Of a stretch of 64,000 nucleotides of DNA, positions 16,494-24,951 are shown piece after piece (within the stretch, counting starts at the first letter, position 1; the number at the start of each line of letters is the position of its first letter). The position numbers and the translations under genes were made by a program. The notes beneath the pieces are model-generated. The model was given only the letters and a program-made list of their open reading frames with translations. It did not search any database and had not been told where the DNA came from. Source of the stretch: JAVDCA01 sp035293985 (GTDB lineage: Bacteria; Pseudomonadota; Alphaproteobacteria; Rhizobiales; Xanthobacteraceae); NCBI GenBank assembly GCA_035293985.1, contig DATGLS010000015.1:124001-188000 (forward strand), read 5' to 3'.

Positions 16494-17382
16494 TGAATTC
16501 GCGCGCAAGCGCGAAGGCGTCGCGAAAATCGAAACGCACCGGCTTCTCGGCCTCGATCATTTTGCGAAACAGGCCGAACTCGGTCTTGTACTTGATGTTT
16601 CCGATCGCGAGCGGCCCGATGCCCAGCACGCCGTGCGGCGTGAGTTCGGCGCCATTCGCGGTCATCTCCAGGCCCTCGACGCCGGTCGGCGGCACGGCGT
16701 TCACGTCGGCGACGACCGCGAGCCGCGGGGCCGCGGCGAGCTGCGCGCCCGACAGGATGGCGACGCCGGCGCGTCCGGCGCAGAGCGCGACCTCGGTGTC
16801 GGCCAGGATCGCGGCCTTCTTGGCATCAGCGCTGCCGTCGGCGCTGCGTACGTCGGCCTCGAACCGGCTCTTGATCTCCGCCGCCGCATCGCTCACGCGC
16901 TTGATGCCGTCATAGCCGACCAGCACGACGTCCGCGCCTTCGAGCGCGGCGATCACGGCGGCCGAATAGCCAACGACGCCGGTCGCACCGAACACCGCGA
17001 TCTTGCGCCCTTTCAGCGCGAGGTTTTTCTTCGTGCGCAAAGTCCTCTCGACGCAGGCGACCATCGCGCCCGCGGTCGTGAACGACCCGTTCGGATCGAC
17101 GAAGAATGAGATGCCGAACGGCGGCACCAGCGCCTTCTTGGCTTTCGCCAGCATATCGAGCGCGAGGGTCGCGTTCTTGCCGCCGATGAACATTCCGGTC
17201 TTCACGCCGACCTTGGGCGGCCGCGAGAAGATCGCGTCCTGCACCAGGCCGGTCACCTCGTCGAGCGTCACATTGGTGTAAGTCAGGGCCGCGTCATAGC
17301 CGGCATCGAGCGCCATGTTCACGTCGAACGGGCTCATGTGCTTGAGCGGCGTCACCATGTGAAGGATGTGCTTGTCGGCCAT
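16486..17382 (-). CDS. mtdB: NAD(P)-dependent methylenetetrahydromethanopterin dehydrogenase
   Basis: Oxidises methylene-H4MPT to methenyl-H4MPT with NAD or NADP, directly after Fae. The product of 298 residues fits MtdB. The N-terminal KHILHMVTPLKHMSPFDVNMA segment is typical of MtdA/MtdB, and the Rossmann motif IAVFGATGVVGYSAA lies at residues 128-142. YDGIKRV after the second strand is the cofactor-selectivity region. LTPHGVLGIGPLAIGNIKYK near the C-terminus is characteristic of MtdB. A GAGAGG site precedes the ATG. It follows the RFAP synthase gene by 14 bases and overlaps the ATP-grasp gene, making a co-transcribed block of carrier synthesis and carrier use. Confidence 0.94.
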   Translation of the reverse strand: MADKHILHMVTPLKHMSPFDVNMALDAGYDAALTYTNVTLDEVTGLVQDAIFSRPPKVGVKTGMFIGGKNATLALDMLAKAKKALVPPFGISFFVDPNGSFTTAGAMVACVERTLRTKKNLALKGRKIAVFGATGVVGYSAAVIAALEGADVVLVGYDGIKRVSDAAAEIKSRFEADVRSADGSADAKKAAILADTEVALCAGRAGVAILSGAQLAAAPRLAVVADVNAVPPTGVEGLEMTANGAELTPHGVLGIGPLAIGNIKYKTEFGLFRKMIEAEKPVRFDFRDAFALAREFNA

Positions 17383-17396
17383 GAAGACCTCTCATA

Positions 17397-18365
17397 CTAA
17401 CCCGCGATCAGCTCGGCGCCGCGATTGAGCCCTACGCAAATCCGAATGTCGAGAGCGTGCGCCTGCGGATGGCGTCGGGCAAGCGTCGCCATCCGCTCGG
17501 CCTCGGCGCGCGACGGCGCGAAGGCGAATGCGGTCGGGCCCCATGAGCTTTGTCCGATTCCCGTCGCCCCCGCGCCGGCGAGCGCATCCAGCACCGCGGC
17601 GACATCCGGGCTCATGAAGCGCGAGCCGCCTTGCGTCGGCGCATAGTAGTCGCCGAGCCGCTGCTGCAATTCGGTGATGGCGGCGCCGAACCCCGCGAGA
17701 TCGTGCTCGGCCAGGCTCGGCAAGGCTTTCATGATCATCAGGCGGCAAAAGTGCGCGGCGAGCTCGCCGGAAAACGGCGGCAGGTTCGCGAACGCGGTCA
17801 TCTCGTCGGCGCCGTGCTTGCCCTGCCGCGCCGGATCGAGAACGACCAGAACGCGCCAGGATTCCGGGAGAGGCATGTGGGCGATCACCGGCGCCGGCCG
17901 GGTCGTGGGGCCGCGCCCACCGTCGAGCACGACGCCGCCGTGGTGAAAGAGCCCGACGCCGATGCCCGAGCGCGCACCGCGATCGAGCCGGATCGCATCG
18001 GCCGCGACATCGAGTGGAAGGCCGTGCAGCCCGCGCACCGCGGCCGCAACCGCAAGCGCGAGCTGCGTGCCGGAGCCAAGTCCGCTGTGGGATGGAACGG
18101 CGTCGAGCACATCGACCCGATAGTCGCCGCCGACGCCGAGATCGCGGCGCAAGACGTCGATGTAACGCGCGATGCGATCGCTGTTTGCTCCGCCGATTCG
18201 CATCGTGTCCGCGCGTTCGACGGCAACGCGAGTCTGGAGATCGCTGATCGCGACGCCGATGCCGCCGAAGCGGCGGCCGAGCCCGCCGTCGAGATCGAGG
18301 AAGCCGAGGTGCAATCGTGCCGGGATGGCGACCGTCACCTTGGTCGGGTTCCGCGCAGCAATCAT
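17397..18365 (-). CDS. mptG: Beta-ribofuranosylaminobenzene 5'-phosphate synthase (RFAP synthase)
   Basis: First committed step of H4MPT synthesis: condenses 4-aminobenzoate with phosphoribosyl pyrophosphate, releasing CO2 and PPi. It belongs to the GHMP-kinase superfamily: the ATP-loop-like PSHSGLGSGT lies at residues 91-100 and IPARLHLGFLDLDGGLGRRFGG at 14-35. SRFMSPDV and GQSSWGPTAFAF in the C-terminal half are typical of the family. The 322-residue length from ATG 18365 fits known members. It heads the minus-strand run mptG-mtdB-ATP-grasp-mch-rimK-citG-fae and is divergent from the pterin carbinolamine dehydratase gene, so a shared regulatory region is likely at 18366-18588. Confidence 0.9.
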   Translation of the reverse strand: MIAARNPTKVTVAIPARLHLGFLDLDGGLGRRFGGIGVAISDLQTRVAVERADTMRIGGANSDRIARYIDVLRRDLGVGGDYRVDVLDAVPSHSGLGSGTQLALAVAAAVRGLHGLPLDVAADAIRLDRGARSGIGVGLFHHGGVVLDGGRGPTTRPAPVIAHMPLPESWRVLVVLDPARQGKHGADEMTAFANLPPFSGELAAHFCRLMIMKALPSLAEHDLAGFGAAITELQQRLGDYYAPTQGGSRFMSPDVAAVLDALAGAGATGIGQSSWGPTAFAFAPSRAEAERMATLARRHPQAHALDIRICVGLNRGAELIAG

Positions 18366-18588
18366 TTGCAAACATCGGCTCCCGAAGTTTTTACCTCGTG
18401 CAGGTTTTTCACCGATAGAGCTCGATCTGGAGCATAGTCCGTTCCGTCCGGATCCCAGCTTTCTTTCTTCGATGCATGTCGTTGTCGGCGAACCGGTGGC
18501 CACTTCGCCGTTTCATGCGCTAGACTGCGTCATCGAGGAGAGGTTGGCAATTGCAGTCGACGCGCGGAGATCGCCCAGGAGATCGCCC

Positions 18589-18969
18589 ATGGCCGAGCAG
18601 AAAGAGCGGACGTATTCCGATGACGAAGTCCAAGCGCGGCTCGCGCGCGAGCTGCCGCATTGGTATTTGGAAAACGGTTGGATTCGCCGCAAATACCGCA
18701 CGCACAGCTGGAAGGGGACGCTGATGGTGATCAACACGGTCGGCCATCTCGCCGAGGCGGCCTGGCATCATCCGGACATTACGGCGTCCTACGCGTGGGT
18801 GGAGGTCCGCCTGCAGAATCACGCCGCCAAGGGGATCACCGACAAGGATTTCGAGCTCGCCAAGAAGATCGAAGACGTCGTGCACTGGCAGCCCGGCAAG
18901 GCGGGCGGGGCGCTCGAGGGCACGCCGGAAAAGGATCAACGCTTCGCGTACCTGAAATACGACGACTGA
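18589..18969 (+). CDS. Pterin-4a-carbinolamine dehydratase family protein
   Basis: 126-residue DCoH/PhhB-fold protein. It has the active-site block EAAWHHPDITASYAWVEV (residues 56-73, with the His60-His61-Pro62 triad) and LQNHAAKGITDKDFELAKKI. Classical members dehydrate 4a-hydroxy-tetrahydropterin. Clustered with H4MPT genes, the substrate could be a methanopterin-type pterin, but no amino-acid hydroxylase is nearby to support the standard role. AGGAGA precedes the ATG by 6 bases; the frame is open further upstream but without similarity. The C-terminus is about 25 residues longer than the minimal domain. It is followed 34 bases later by fhcB on the same strand. Confidence 0.85.
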   Translation: MAEQKERTYSDDEVQARLARELPHWYLENGWIRRKYRTHSWKGTLMVINTVGHLAEAAWHHPDITASYAWVEVRLQNHAAKGITDKDFELAKKIEDVVHWQPGKAGGALEGTPEKDQRFAYLKYDD

Positions 18970-19003
18970 CCCTTACGGCCGGTTTGCGTCGCGGGGATTT
19001 GGA

Positions 19004-20098
19004 ATGGCCAGGGCGTGGATCGGCGGCAAGCCCGCCGCACTCGAGCGTGCGCTGACCGAAGCCGCCGGCTTGCTGGCGGTCGCACGTTGCCCGCTCATCG
19101 CCGGCCTCGGGACCGACATCGCCGGCGCCCGCGCCGCGATCCGTCTCGCCGAGCAAACCGGCGGGGTCATCGATCATATGAATTCGGATACGCTGTTGCG
19201 CGACCTCGCGGTGCTGCGCGAGGCCGGGATGATGATGACCACGCCGAACGAAGCGCGGCTGCGTGCCGATACGCTGCTTCTCGTTGGGCCAAGCCTGGAA
19301 AAGGACGCATCCGACCCGAGCCGATGGCTCGGTCTCGATTCGTCGGGCAAGGGTGATGCCGTAGAAAAACGTTCGCTTGCCCGACTGTGCCCGGGTGGCG
19401 CCGTCACCATCCCCGGCGAAGCGGTCGTCAACTGTGGCGTCGACCGCTTGCCTGTGGTGCTTGCCGCTTTGCGCGCACGCCTGCGGGGTCGGCGGGTCGC
19501 AACGACCGGCGTCCCGGCGAAAACGATCGACGACGTGGCGACGCTGCTCAAAGCCGCGCGGTTCGGTGTGGCCATGTGGTCGGCGGCCGATCTCGACGCG
19601 CCTGCGATCGAGATGCTGTGCGGCATCGTGGCCGACTTGAACGCGGAGACGCGTTTCACCGGCATTGCGCTTCCGCCCGCCAACAACGCGATCGGGGTGT
19701 TGCAGGCGTGCGGGTGGATGACTGGTTTCCCAATGCGCACCGGCTTCGGCCGAGGTCACCCCGAGCACGATCCGTGGCTTCACGATGGCGCCCGCATGAT
19801 GGCGACGGGCGAAGCCGATTGCGTGGTGTGGATTTCCGCCTATGGGGCGGCAGCGCCGCGGTGGCCCGACGGAACGCCCGTGATCGCGCTGACGGCCGGT
19901 GAGGCGGTGCCCGCCGCTGGTCCGGCCGTGCAGATCGAGGTTGGGCGACCCGGCCTAGATCACGACGGCGTCGAGCACTGCCCGATGCTTGGAACGCTCC
20001 TTGCCGTCGCAGCCACGCAACCCAGCGAGACGACCTCCGTCGCCGATGCGATCGGCGGCATCCTGGCGGCAATGCCCGGCACGCAGGTGCCGGCATGA
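19004..20098 (+). CDS. fhcB: Formyltransferase/hydrolase complex subunit B
   Basis: FwdB/FmdB-like subunit of the Fhc complex, which takes the formyl group from formyl-H4MPT via protein-bound methylofuran and releases formate. The 364-residue protein matches the molybdopterin-domain fold (ARCPLIAGLGTDIAGARAA near residue 29, IALPPANNAIGVLQACGW near 226). The bacterial subunit is shorter than the archaeal tungsten/molybdenum subunit and lacks an N-terminal iron-sulfur motif, in agreement with a non-redox role. The start has a weak GGGGA site. Its stop overlaps fhcA by 4 bases. Confidence 0.93.
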   Translation: MARAWIGGKPAALERALTEAAGLLAVARCPLIAGLGTDIAGARAAIRLAEQTGGVIDHMNSDTLLRDLAVLREAGMMMTTPNEARLRADTLLLVGPSLEKDASDPSRWLGLDSSGKGDAVEKRSLARLCPGGAVTIPGEAVVNCGVDRLPVVLAALRARLRGRRVATTGVPAKTIDDVATLLKAARFGVAMWSAADLDAPAIEMLCGIVADLNAETRFTGIALPPANNAIGVLQACGWMTGFPMRTGFGRGHPEHDPWLHDGARMMATGEADCVVWISAYGAAAPRWPDGTPVIALTAGEAVPAAGPAVQIEVGRPGLDHDGVEHCPMLGTLLAVAATQPSETTSVADAIGGILAAMPGTQVPA

Positions 20099-21732
20099 AG
20101 ACGCGCATCGCCGGTGGACGGGTGATCGACCCGGCCAACGGCCGCGACGAGATCGGCGACATCTGGATCAGCGATGGGCGCATCATCGAGGCGCCGCCGC
20201 CCGGAACGACCCCCGACGCGAGCTATGATGCAGCCGGCAAGATCGTGATGGCGGGCGCGATCGACATCCATTCGCACATTGCGGGCTGGAACGTGAACAC
20301 GGCGCGCCTGCTGCTGCCCGAATTCCATCGCGCGGCCGCCGCGCGTCCGGCCGCGACGCCGCTTTCGAATGCCGGCTGGTCGACGTTCGCGACCGGTTGT
20401 CTCTACGCGCAGATGGGTTTCACCACCGTGGTCGAGCCCGCGGTCTCGCCGCACTACGCGCTGCATGCCCATCTCGAGCTCGCCGACATTCCCATCATCG
20501 ACAAGGCGACGCTGGCGGTGCTCGGCAACGACGATTTCCTGCTCGGGCTCATGCGCGAGCGCGACAGCGGGTCGGCCGTCGAAGATTACGTGGCGTGGAC
20601 GCTCGATGCGACCCGCTCGCTCGGCGTCAAGGTCGTCAACGCGGGCGGCTCGCTCGCGCTGAAAGCAAACGTGCGGCAGTTCGCGTTCGATGACGTCGTG
20701 CCGCACTACGGGGTATCCTCGCGCGAGATCGTCAAGACGCTCCAACGCGCGACGCATGCGTTGGGCGTGCCGCATCCGCTCCACGTCCACTGCAACAATC
20801 TCGGGATGGCGGGAAGCGACGCGTCGGCGCTCACCACCATCGCGGCCGCCGAGGGGCTTCCGCTTCACCTCGCCCATCTGCAGTTCTACGGCTACGGCAA
20901 GGAGGGCGCGCGCGGCTTCTCGTCCGCCGCCCCGCGGCTCGCCGAGGCCGTGAACGCCGCCAAGAGCGTCACGATCGACGTCGGCCAGGTGATGTTCGGC
21001 CAGACCGTCACGATCTCGCTCGATACCTTGCGCCAGTTCAATTCGCGCGGCCACGCGCGTCCGCGCAAATGGGTTCTTCTCGAGGGCGACGCGAACGGCG
21101 CCGGCATCGTTCCCTATGACTATCGGGCGAGCGATTTCTACAATGCGGTGCAGTGGGCCGCCGGCCTCGAGCTTTTCCTGCTGATCGACGATCCGTGGCG
21201 CGTGTTCTTCACCACCGATCATCCGAACGGTGCGCCGTTCACGACCTACCCGGACATCTTCGCGCTGCTGATGGATCGCGACCTGCGCGCGCAGCAGATC
21301 GCCGCGCTGCCGCCGGACGCCATGGCGGTGACCACGCTACCGGCGATCACGCGCGAATACACGCTGACCGAGATCGCCACCATGACGCGGGCAGCGCCTG
21401 CCCGCCTGCTCGGGCTCACCGATCGCGGCCATCTCGGCGCCGGTGCGATCGGCGACGTCGCCGTCTATGCCGACGAGCGCGATCGAGCAAAAATGTTTCG
21501 CGCGGCCGCGCTGGTGTTCAAGGACGGCGAGCTGGTGGTGCGCGAGGGCGCAGTCACGGGTTACCGATGGGGTCGCGCCTTGACGGTGCGGCCGGCGCGC
21601 GACCGCGCCATCGATCAACGCATGACGCGCTACTACGAAGATCGCTACGGTCTCTCCGACGCTTTCCTCAAGGTTCCCGACCGCGCGATCGGCCGGCCGG
21701 AACCATTCGAGCTCGTCCGATGCGCACGCTGA
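20095..21732 (+). CDS. fhcA: Formyltransferase/hydrolase complex subunit A (formyl-methylofuran hydrolase)
   Basis: Amidohydrolase-fold subunit that hydrolyses formyl-methylofuran to formate. The 545-residue protein begins with the typical amidohydrolase strand and the metal motif IDIHSHIAG (His59, His61). Further ligands are suggested by HPLHVHCNNLG near residue 228 and FFTTDHPNGAPF near residue 371 with an Asp in the expected place. Archaeal FwdA homologues hold a dinuclear metal centre with a carboxylated lysine. The C-terminus has the ARLLGLTDRGHLGAGAIGDVAVY ending of amidohydrolases. It overlaps fhcB (4 bases) and fhcD (13 bases), so the four subunits are probably made in a fixed ratio. 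Confidence 0.94.
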   Translation: MKTRIAGGRVIDPANGRDEIGDIWISDGRIIEAPPPGTTPDASYDAAGKIVMAGAIDIHSHIAGWNVNTARLLLPEFHRAAAARPAATPLSNAGWSTFATGCLYAQMGFTTVVEPAVSPHYALHAHLELADIPIIDKATLAVLGNDDFLLGLMRERDSGSAVEDYVAWTLDATRSLGVKVVNAGGSLALKANVRQFAFDDVVPHYGVSSREIVKTLQRATHALGVPHPLHVHCNNLGMAGSDASALTTIAAAEGLPLHLAHLQFYGYGKEGARGFSSAAPRLAEAVNAAKSVTIDVGQVMFGQTVTISLDTLRQFNSRGHARPRKWVLLEGDANGAGIVPYDYRASDFYNAVQWAAGLELFLLIDDPWRVFFTTDHPNGAPFTTYPDIFALLMDRDLRAQQIAALPPDAMAVTTLPAITREYTLTEIATMTRAAPARLLGLTDRGHLGAGAIGDVAVYADERDRAKMFRAAALVFKDGELVVREGAVTGYRWGRALTVRPARDRAIDQRMTRYYEDRYGLSDAFLKVPDRAIGRPEPFELVRCAR

Positions 21733-22628
21733 CCGTCAAGGGCGTCCGGATCGATGACACCTTCGCGGAAGCCTTCGGGATGCGCGCGACCGCGCTCACC
21801 GTCACGGCGGACACCCCCCGTTGGGCGCGGCAGGCGGCGACGACGATGACGGGCTTTGCGACCTCGGTCATCGGCTGCGGGTGCGAGGCCGGTATCGATC
21901 ACGCGCTGGCGCCGAGGGAGACTCCCGACGGGCGGCCCGGGGTGCGTGTTCTCCTGTTCGCGGTCTCGAGCACGGAGCTGCAGAAGCAACTGCAGACGCG
22001 GGTCGGGCAATGCGTCCTCACCAGCCCGGGGTCGGCGTGCTATGCGGGAATGTCGGGGGCGGAAACGCTGCGGCTCGGCGATGCCCTGCGCTACTTCGGC
22101 GACGGATGGCAAATTTCCAAGCGGCTGGGCAGCAAGCGCTATTGGCGGCTCCCGGTGATGGACGGCGAGTTCGTGTGCGAGGGGACGACCGGCCTCACCA
22201 AGGAAGCGGTCGGCGGCGGCAACCTGCTGATCATGGGCGCGACCGCGCAGACGACGCGGCTGGCGGCTGAGACCGCCGCGGCGGCGATCGCGGCGGTGCC
22301 CGATGTCATCGCGCCATTTCCGGGCGGGGTCGTGCGGTCGGGCTCGAAGGTCGGCTCGAAGTACAAGGGCGTCGCCGCGTCGACGAACGACGCCTACTGC
22401 CCGACGCTGCGGGGGGCCGTCGCGACCGCGCTCGATGAAGACATCGGCGCGGTGCTGGAGATCGTGATCGACGGGCTCACGTCGGCGGCGGTCGCCGACG
22501 CGATGCGCGCGGCCCTCGCGGCGCTCATTCGGCTCGGACCGAAACGCGGCGCGCTGCGCATCGGGGCGGGCAATTACGGCGGCAAGCTCGGGCCGCATCA
22601 CTATCGCCTGCGGGATCTGCTGCCATGA
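21720..22628 (+). CDS. fhcD: Formyltransferase/hydrolase complex subunit D (formyl-methylofuran:H4MPT formyltransferase)
   Basis: Moves the formyl group between H4MPT and methylofuran within the Fhc complex. The 302-residue protein is homologous to archaeal Ftr. Diagnostic stretches are the N-terminal IDDTFAEAFGMRATALTVTA, the central FATSVIGCGCEAGID and the EGTTGLTKEAVGGGNLLIMG region. The C-terminus ends GNYGGKLGPHHYRLRDLLP. The start codon ATG at 21720 lies inside fhcA. The fhcC start overlaps its stop by 4 bases. Confidence 0.94.
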   Translation: MRTLTVKGVRIDDTFAEAFGMRATALTVTADTPRWARQAATTMTGFATSVIGCGCEAGIDHALAPRETPDGRPGVRVLLFAVSSTELQKQLQTRVGQCVLTSPGSACYAGMSGAETLRLGDALRYFGDGWQISKRLGSKRYWRLPVMDGEFVCEGTTGLTKEAVGGGNLLIMGATAQTTRLAAETAAAAIAAVPDVIAPFPGGVVRSGSKVGSKYKGVAASTNDAYCPTLRGAVATALDEDIGAVLEIVIDGLTSAAVADAMRAALAALIRLGPKRGALRIGAGNYGGKLGPHHYRLRDLLP

Positions 22629-23440
22629 AACCGCTCGTGCTGTCATTGCGCCGGCGGCCCGATCAGCGGCTCGACATGTCGCCGCTGGTGCCGCATCGGC
22701 TGACGGGACAAAGCCCCGCCGAGATCGGCCGGATCGCGCTGCAGACCACCCGCACGCCGGTCGCGGTCGGCGACATTTTCGATGTGCGGGTGGGCGATCC
22801 GACGCACCTGCGCATCGAGGGCTCGTGCGACCGGCTCGATCAGGTCGGGGCCGGTTTGATGGACGGCGAGCTCGTGGTCGACGGCGACGTCGGCGCGCAG
22901 GCCGGCCGGCTGATGATCGGTGGGCGCCTCACAATTCGCGGCCATGCCGGTCCGTGGGCCGGATCCGCGATGAAGGGCGGCGTGATGGAAATCCTGCGCA
23001 GCGCCGGCGACCATCTCGGCGGACCATTCGCGGGCGAGACCATGGGCATGGGCGGCGGCGTGATCGTGGTGCGCGGCGGCGCCGGCGAGCGCATCGCCGA
23101 CCGCATGCGGCGTGGGACGATCGTGGTCGAAGGGCCGTGCGGCGCCTATGCGGGCAGCCGGATGATCGCCGGGACACTGGTGGTGCTGCGCCGTACCGGC
23201 GCGCTTCCGGGCTATCTGATGAAGCGCGGGACCGTGGTGCTCGGCGCCGGCAGCGAGGAGCTGTCGCCGACCTTCATCGATTGCGGCGACCACGAGCTGG
23301 TTGCGATGCGTCTGCTCTCCGACTTTATCCGCGGCTACAGCCCACGGGCCGCCGCCTGCCTGCGCGGTCCGCTGCGCCGGTATGCGGGCGATATGGCGGT
23401 CCTCGGCAAGGGCGAGATTTTCGTTGGAACCCGGACCTGA
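22625..23440 (+). CDS. fhcC: Formyltransferase/hydrolase complex subunit C
   Basis: FwdC-like beta-helix subunit of 271 residues, related to the C-terminal domain of glutamate synthase. The fold is shown by repeating G-x-x-G-x-x-x-x-G turns from about residue 75 to 235 (for example GDVGAQAGRLMIGGRL, GPWAGSAMKGGVME, GAYAGSRMIAGTLV). In the complex it packs against FhcA and FhcD. It closes the fhcBADC operon; the next gene starts 66 bases downstream. Confidence 0.93.
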   Translation: MKPLVLSLRRRPDQRLDMSPLVPHRLTGQSPAEIGRIALQTTRTPVAVGDIFDVRVGDPTHLRIEGSCDRLDQVGAGLMDGELVVDGDVGAQAGRLMIGGRLTIRGHAGPWAGSAMKGGVMEILRSAGDHLGGPFAGETMGMGGGVIVVRGGAGERIADRMRRGTIVVEGPCGAYAGSRMIAGTLVVLRRTGALPGYLMKRGTVVLGAGSEELSPTFIDCGDHELVAMRLLSDFIRGYSPRAAACLRGPLRRYAGDMAVLGKGEIFVGTRT

Positions 23441-23506
23441 TCAAATACGTATCTACCGCAGATGATTCGCCGCCGGGGCGCGAAGCAGCCTCAGAGGACC
23501 TGGAAC

Positions 23507-23737
23507 ATGATCGAATTGATCGTAACGGTCTGCGCGCTGGCGCACCCGAGCCAATGCGAGGATCAGCACCTGCAGTACGGCTTGCAGGGATCGCTGCGCC
23601 AATGCGCCATGAACGCGCCGCCCTATCTCGCGCAATGGAGCAATGCGCACCCCAAATGGTCCATCGTGCGCTGGCATTGCGAGGTGCCGCACGTGCGGGA
23701 GAAGGCCGATGCGCGCGGACCAGCGCGCCAGGCGTGA
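23507..23737 (+). CDS. Small Cys/Trp-containing conserved protein
   Basis: 76-residue protein starting at the ATG at 23507 with an AGAGGA site about 9 bases ahead. It has four cysteines spread over the chain (IVTVCALAHPSQCEDQ, LRQCAMNAP, RWHCEVPHV) and the motif YLAQWSNAHPKWSIVRWHC. Similar small proteins of unknown function are known in Rhizobiales. The first 12 residues are hydrophobic but too short for a convincing signal peptide. It lies between fhcC and folP and overlaps the folP start by 29 bases, so it is probably part of the same transcript. Confidence 0.65.
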   Translation: MIELIVTVCALAHPSQCEDQHLQYGLQGSLRQCAMNAPPYLAQWSNAHPKWSIVRWHCEVPHVREKADARGPARQA

Positions 23738-24569
23738 CGATTTCCTGAACAAGCTCGGCGCTCATCCGGTCGTGATGGGCATTCTCAACGTGACGCCGGA
23801 TTCGTTTTCGGACGGCGGCCGCTTCCTCGAGGCCGACGCGGCCGTCGCTCACGCCAAAGCGATGGCCGCGCAAGGATGCGCCATCATCGACATCGGCGGG
23901 GAGTCGACGCGCCCGGGCGCCACCGCGGTATCGGAGGGCGAGGAGCTCGCGCGGATCGGCACGGTGGTTCGGCGGCTCGCGAACGAGCTCGCGGTGCCGG
24001 TGTCGATCGATACTTACAAGGCGAGCGTCGCGGCGCGTGCGGTCGAGCTCGGCGCGATCCTGATCAACGACGTGTGGGGGCTGCAGAAGGATCCCGCCAT
24101 GGCCGACACGGTGGCCGCGGCCGAGGCCGCGGTCGTCATCATGCATAACCGAAGCGACAAGGACGAAGCGCTCGATGTCGTCGCCGACCTGCGGCGCTTC
24201 TTCGACGGCTCGCTCGCGCTGGCGGCACGCGCCAACGTTCCGGAGCACCACATCATCCTCGATCCGGGCATCGGCTTCGGCAAGACCGCGCGGCAGAACA
24301 TCGAAGCCATCGCGCGCTTGGGTGAGCTCGCCGACTACGGCCGCCCGATCATGATCGGCGCCTCGCGCAAGAAGTTCTTCGGCGCACGTGTCCCGGAGGG
24401 CATCGAGCGTGGGACCGAGGGCACGCTCGTCGGCACGCTCGCGGTGAATCTGGCGGCGGCGGCGGCCGGCGCGTCACTGTTTCGCGTCCATGACGTCGCC
24501 GAGCATGTTGCGGCGCTTGCCCTGTTCGCCGCGCTCAACAAGTGCGGGGCGGCGCCGCCGACCGCTTAA
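23709..24569 (+). CDS. folP: Dihydropteroate synthase
   Basis: Condenses 6-hydroxymethyl-dihydropterin pyrophosphate with 4-aminobenzoate in folate synthesis. The 286-residue protein has both family signatures: GILNVTPDSFSDGG (residues 24-37) and IDIGGESTRPGA. It also has the DPGIGFGKT loop and the C-terminal VHDVAEHV segment. Start at 23709 has a GGAGAAGG site. Its place at the end of the fhc run next to H4MPT genes raises the question whether it serves folate, H4MPT or both. A second, divergent DHPS-related protein is encoded at 41832, and that one is the better candidate for H4MPT. The 3' end overlaps the convergent exported protein gene by 4 bases. Confidence 0.93.
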   Translation: MRADQRARRDDFLNKLGAHPVVMGILNVTPDSFSDGGRFLEADAAVAHAKAMAAQGCAIIDIGGESTRPGATAVSEGEELARIGTVVRRLANELAVPVSIDTYKASVAARAVELGAILINDVWGLQKDPAMADTVAAAEAAVVIMHNRSDKDEALDVVADLRRFFDGSLALAARANVPEHHIILDPGIGFGKTARQNIEAIARLGELADYGRPIMIGASRKKFFGARVPEGIERGTEGTLVGTLAVNLAAAAAGASLFRVHDVAEHVAALALFAALNKCGAAPPTA

Positions 24570-24913
24570 CCGCCGCAGTTCGTCAGATCCTTTTCCTCGA
24601 TCGTGAAGATCGCGCCGTCCTTCACGTCGATGTTCTTCACGACGCAGACGCGGCCGGTCTTGTCCTGAAGGCGTACGTCGTAGCGTCCGGGCGCAATGTC
24701 GGTGATCCGCAGCCGCTCGTCGTGGTCGACCTCGTGATCGCGGTCGTTGTCGCACTGATTGCGGCCCCAGGCCTGTTGCCCGGCAGGCGACATCTGCAGC
24801 GACACGATGGTGTTGGCCGTCAGGTTCCAGAACCGCGTCGGCTTGCGATCGGCGGCGAGCACCGCCGGCAGCAACAGGCCGAGCGCCAGGGCGACGAGGG
24901 CCGCGCGATGCAT
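24566..24913 (-). CDS. Small exported protein found near C1/quinoprotein genes, unknown
   Basis: 115-residue exported protein: signal peptide with a hydrophobic core at about residues 4-18 and cleavage near VLAAD. The mature part has the pattern TRFWNLTANTIVSLQMSPAG, then CDNDRDHEVDHDERL, an acidic stretch that could bind a divalent or trivalent cation, and two further cysteines (VCVVKN, LTNC). Homologues occur in Bradyrhizobiaceae and methylotrophs, but no function is known to me. It is convergent with folP. Confidence 0.7.
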   Translation of the reverse strand: MHRAALVALALGLLLPAVLAADRKPTRFWNLTANTIVSLQMSPAGQQAWGRNQCDNDRDHEVDHDERLRITDIAPGRYDVRLQDKTGRVCVVKNIDVKDGAIFTIEEKDLTNCGG

Positions 24914-24951
24914 GGACTTCCTCCCTCAGAGGTGATCGAGCGAAAATCGTA

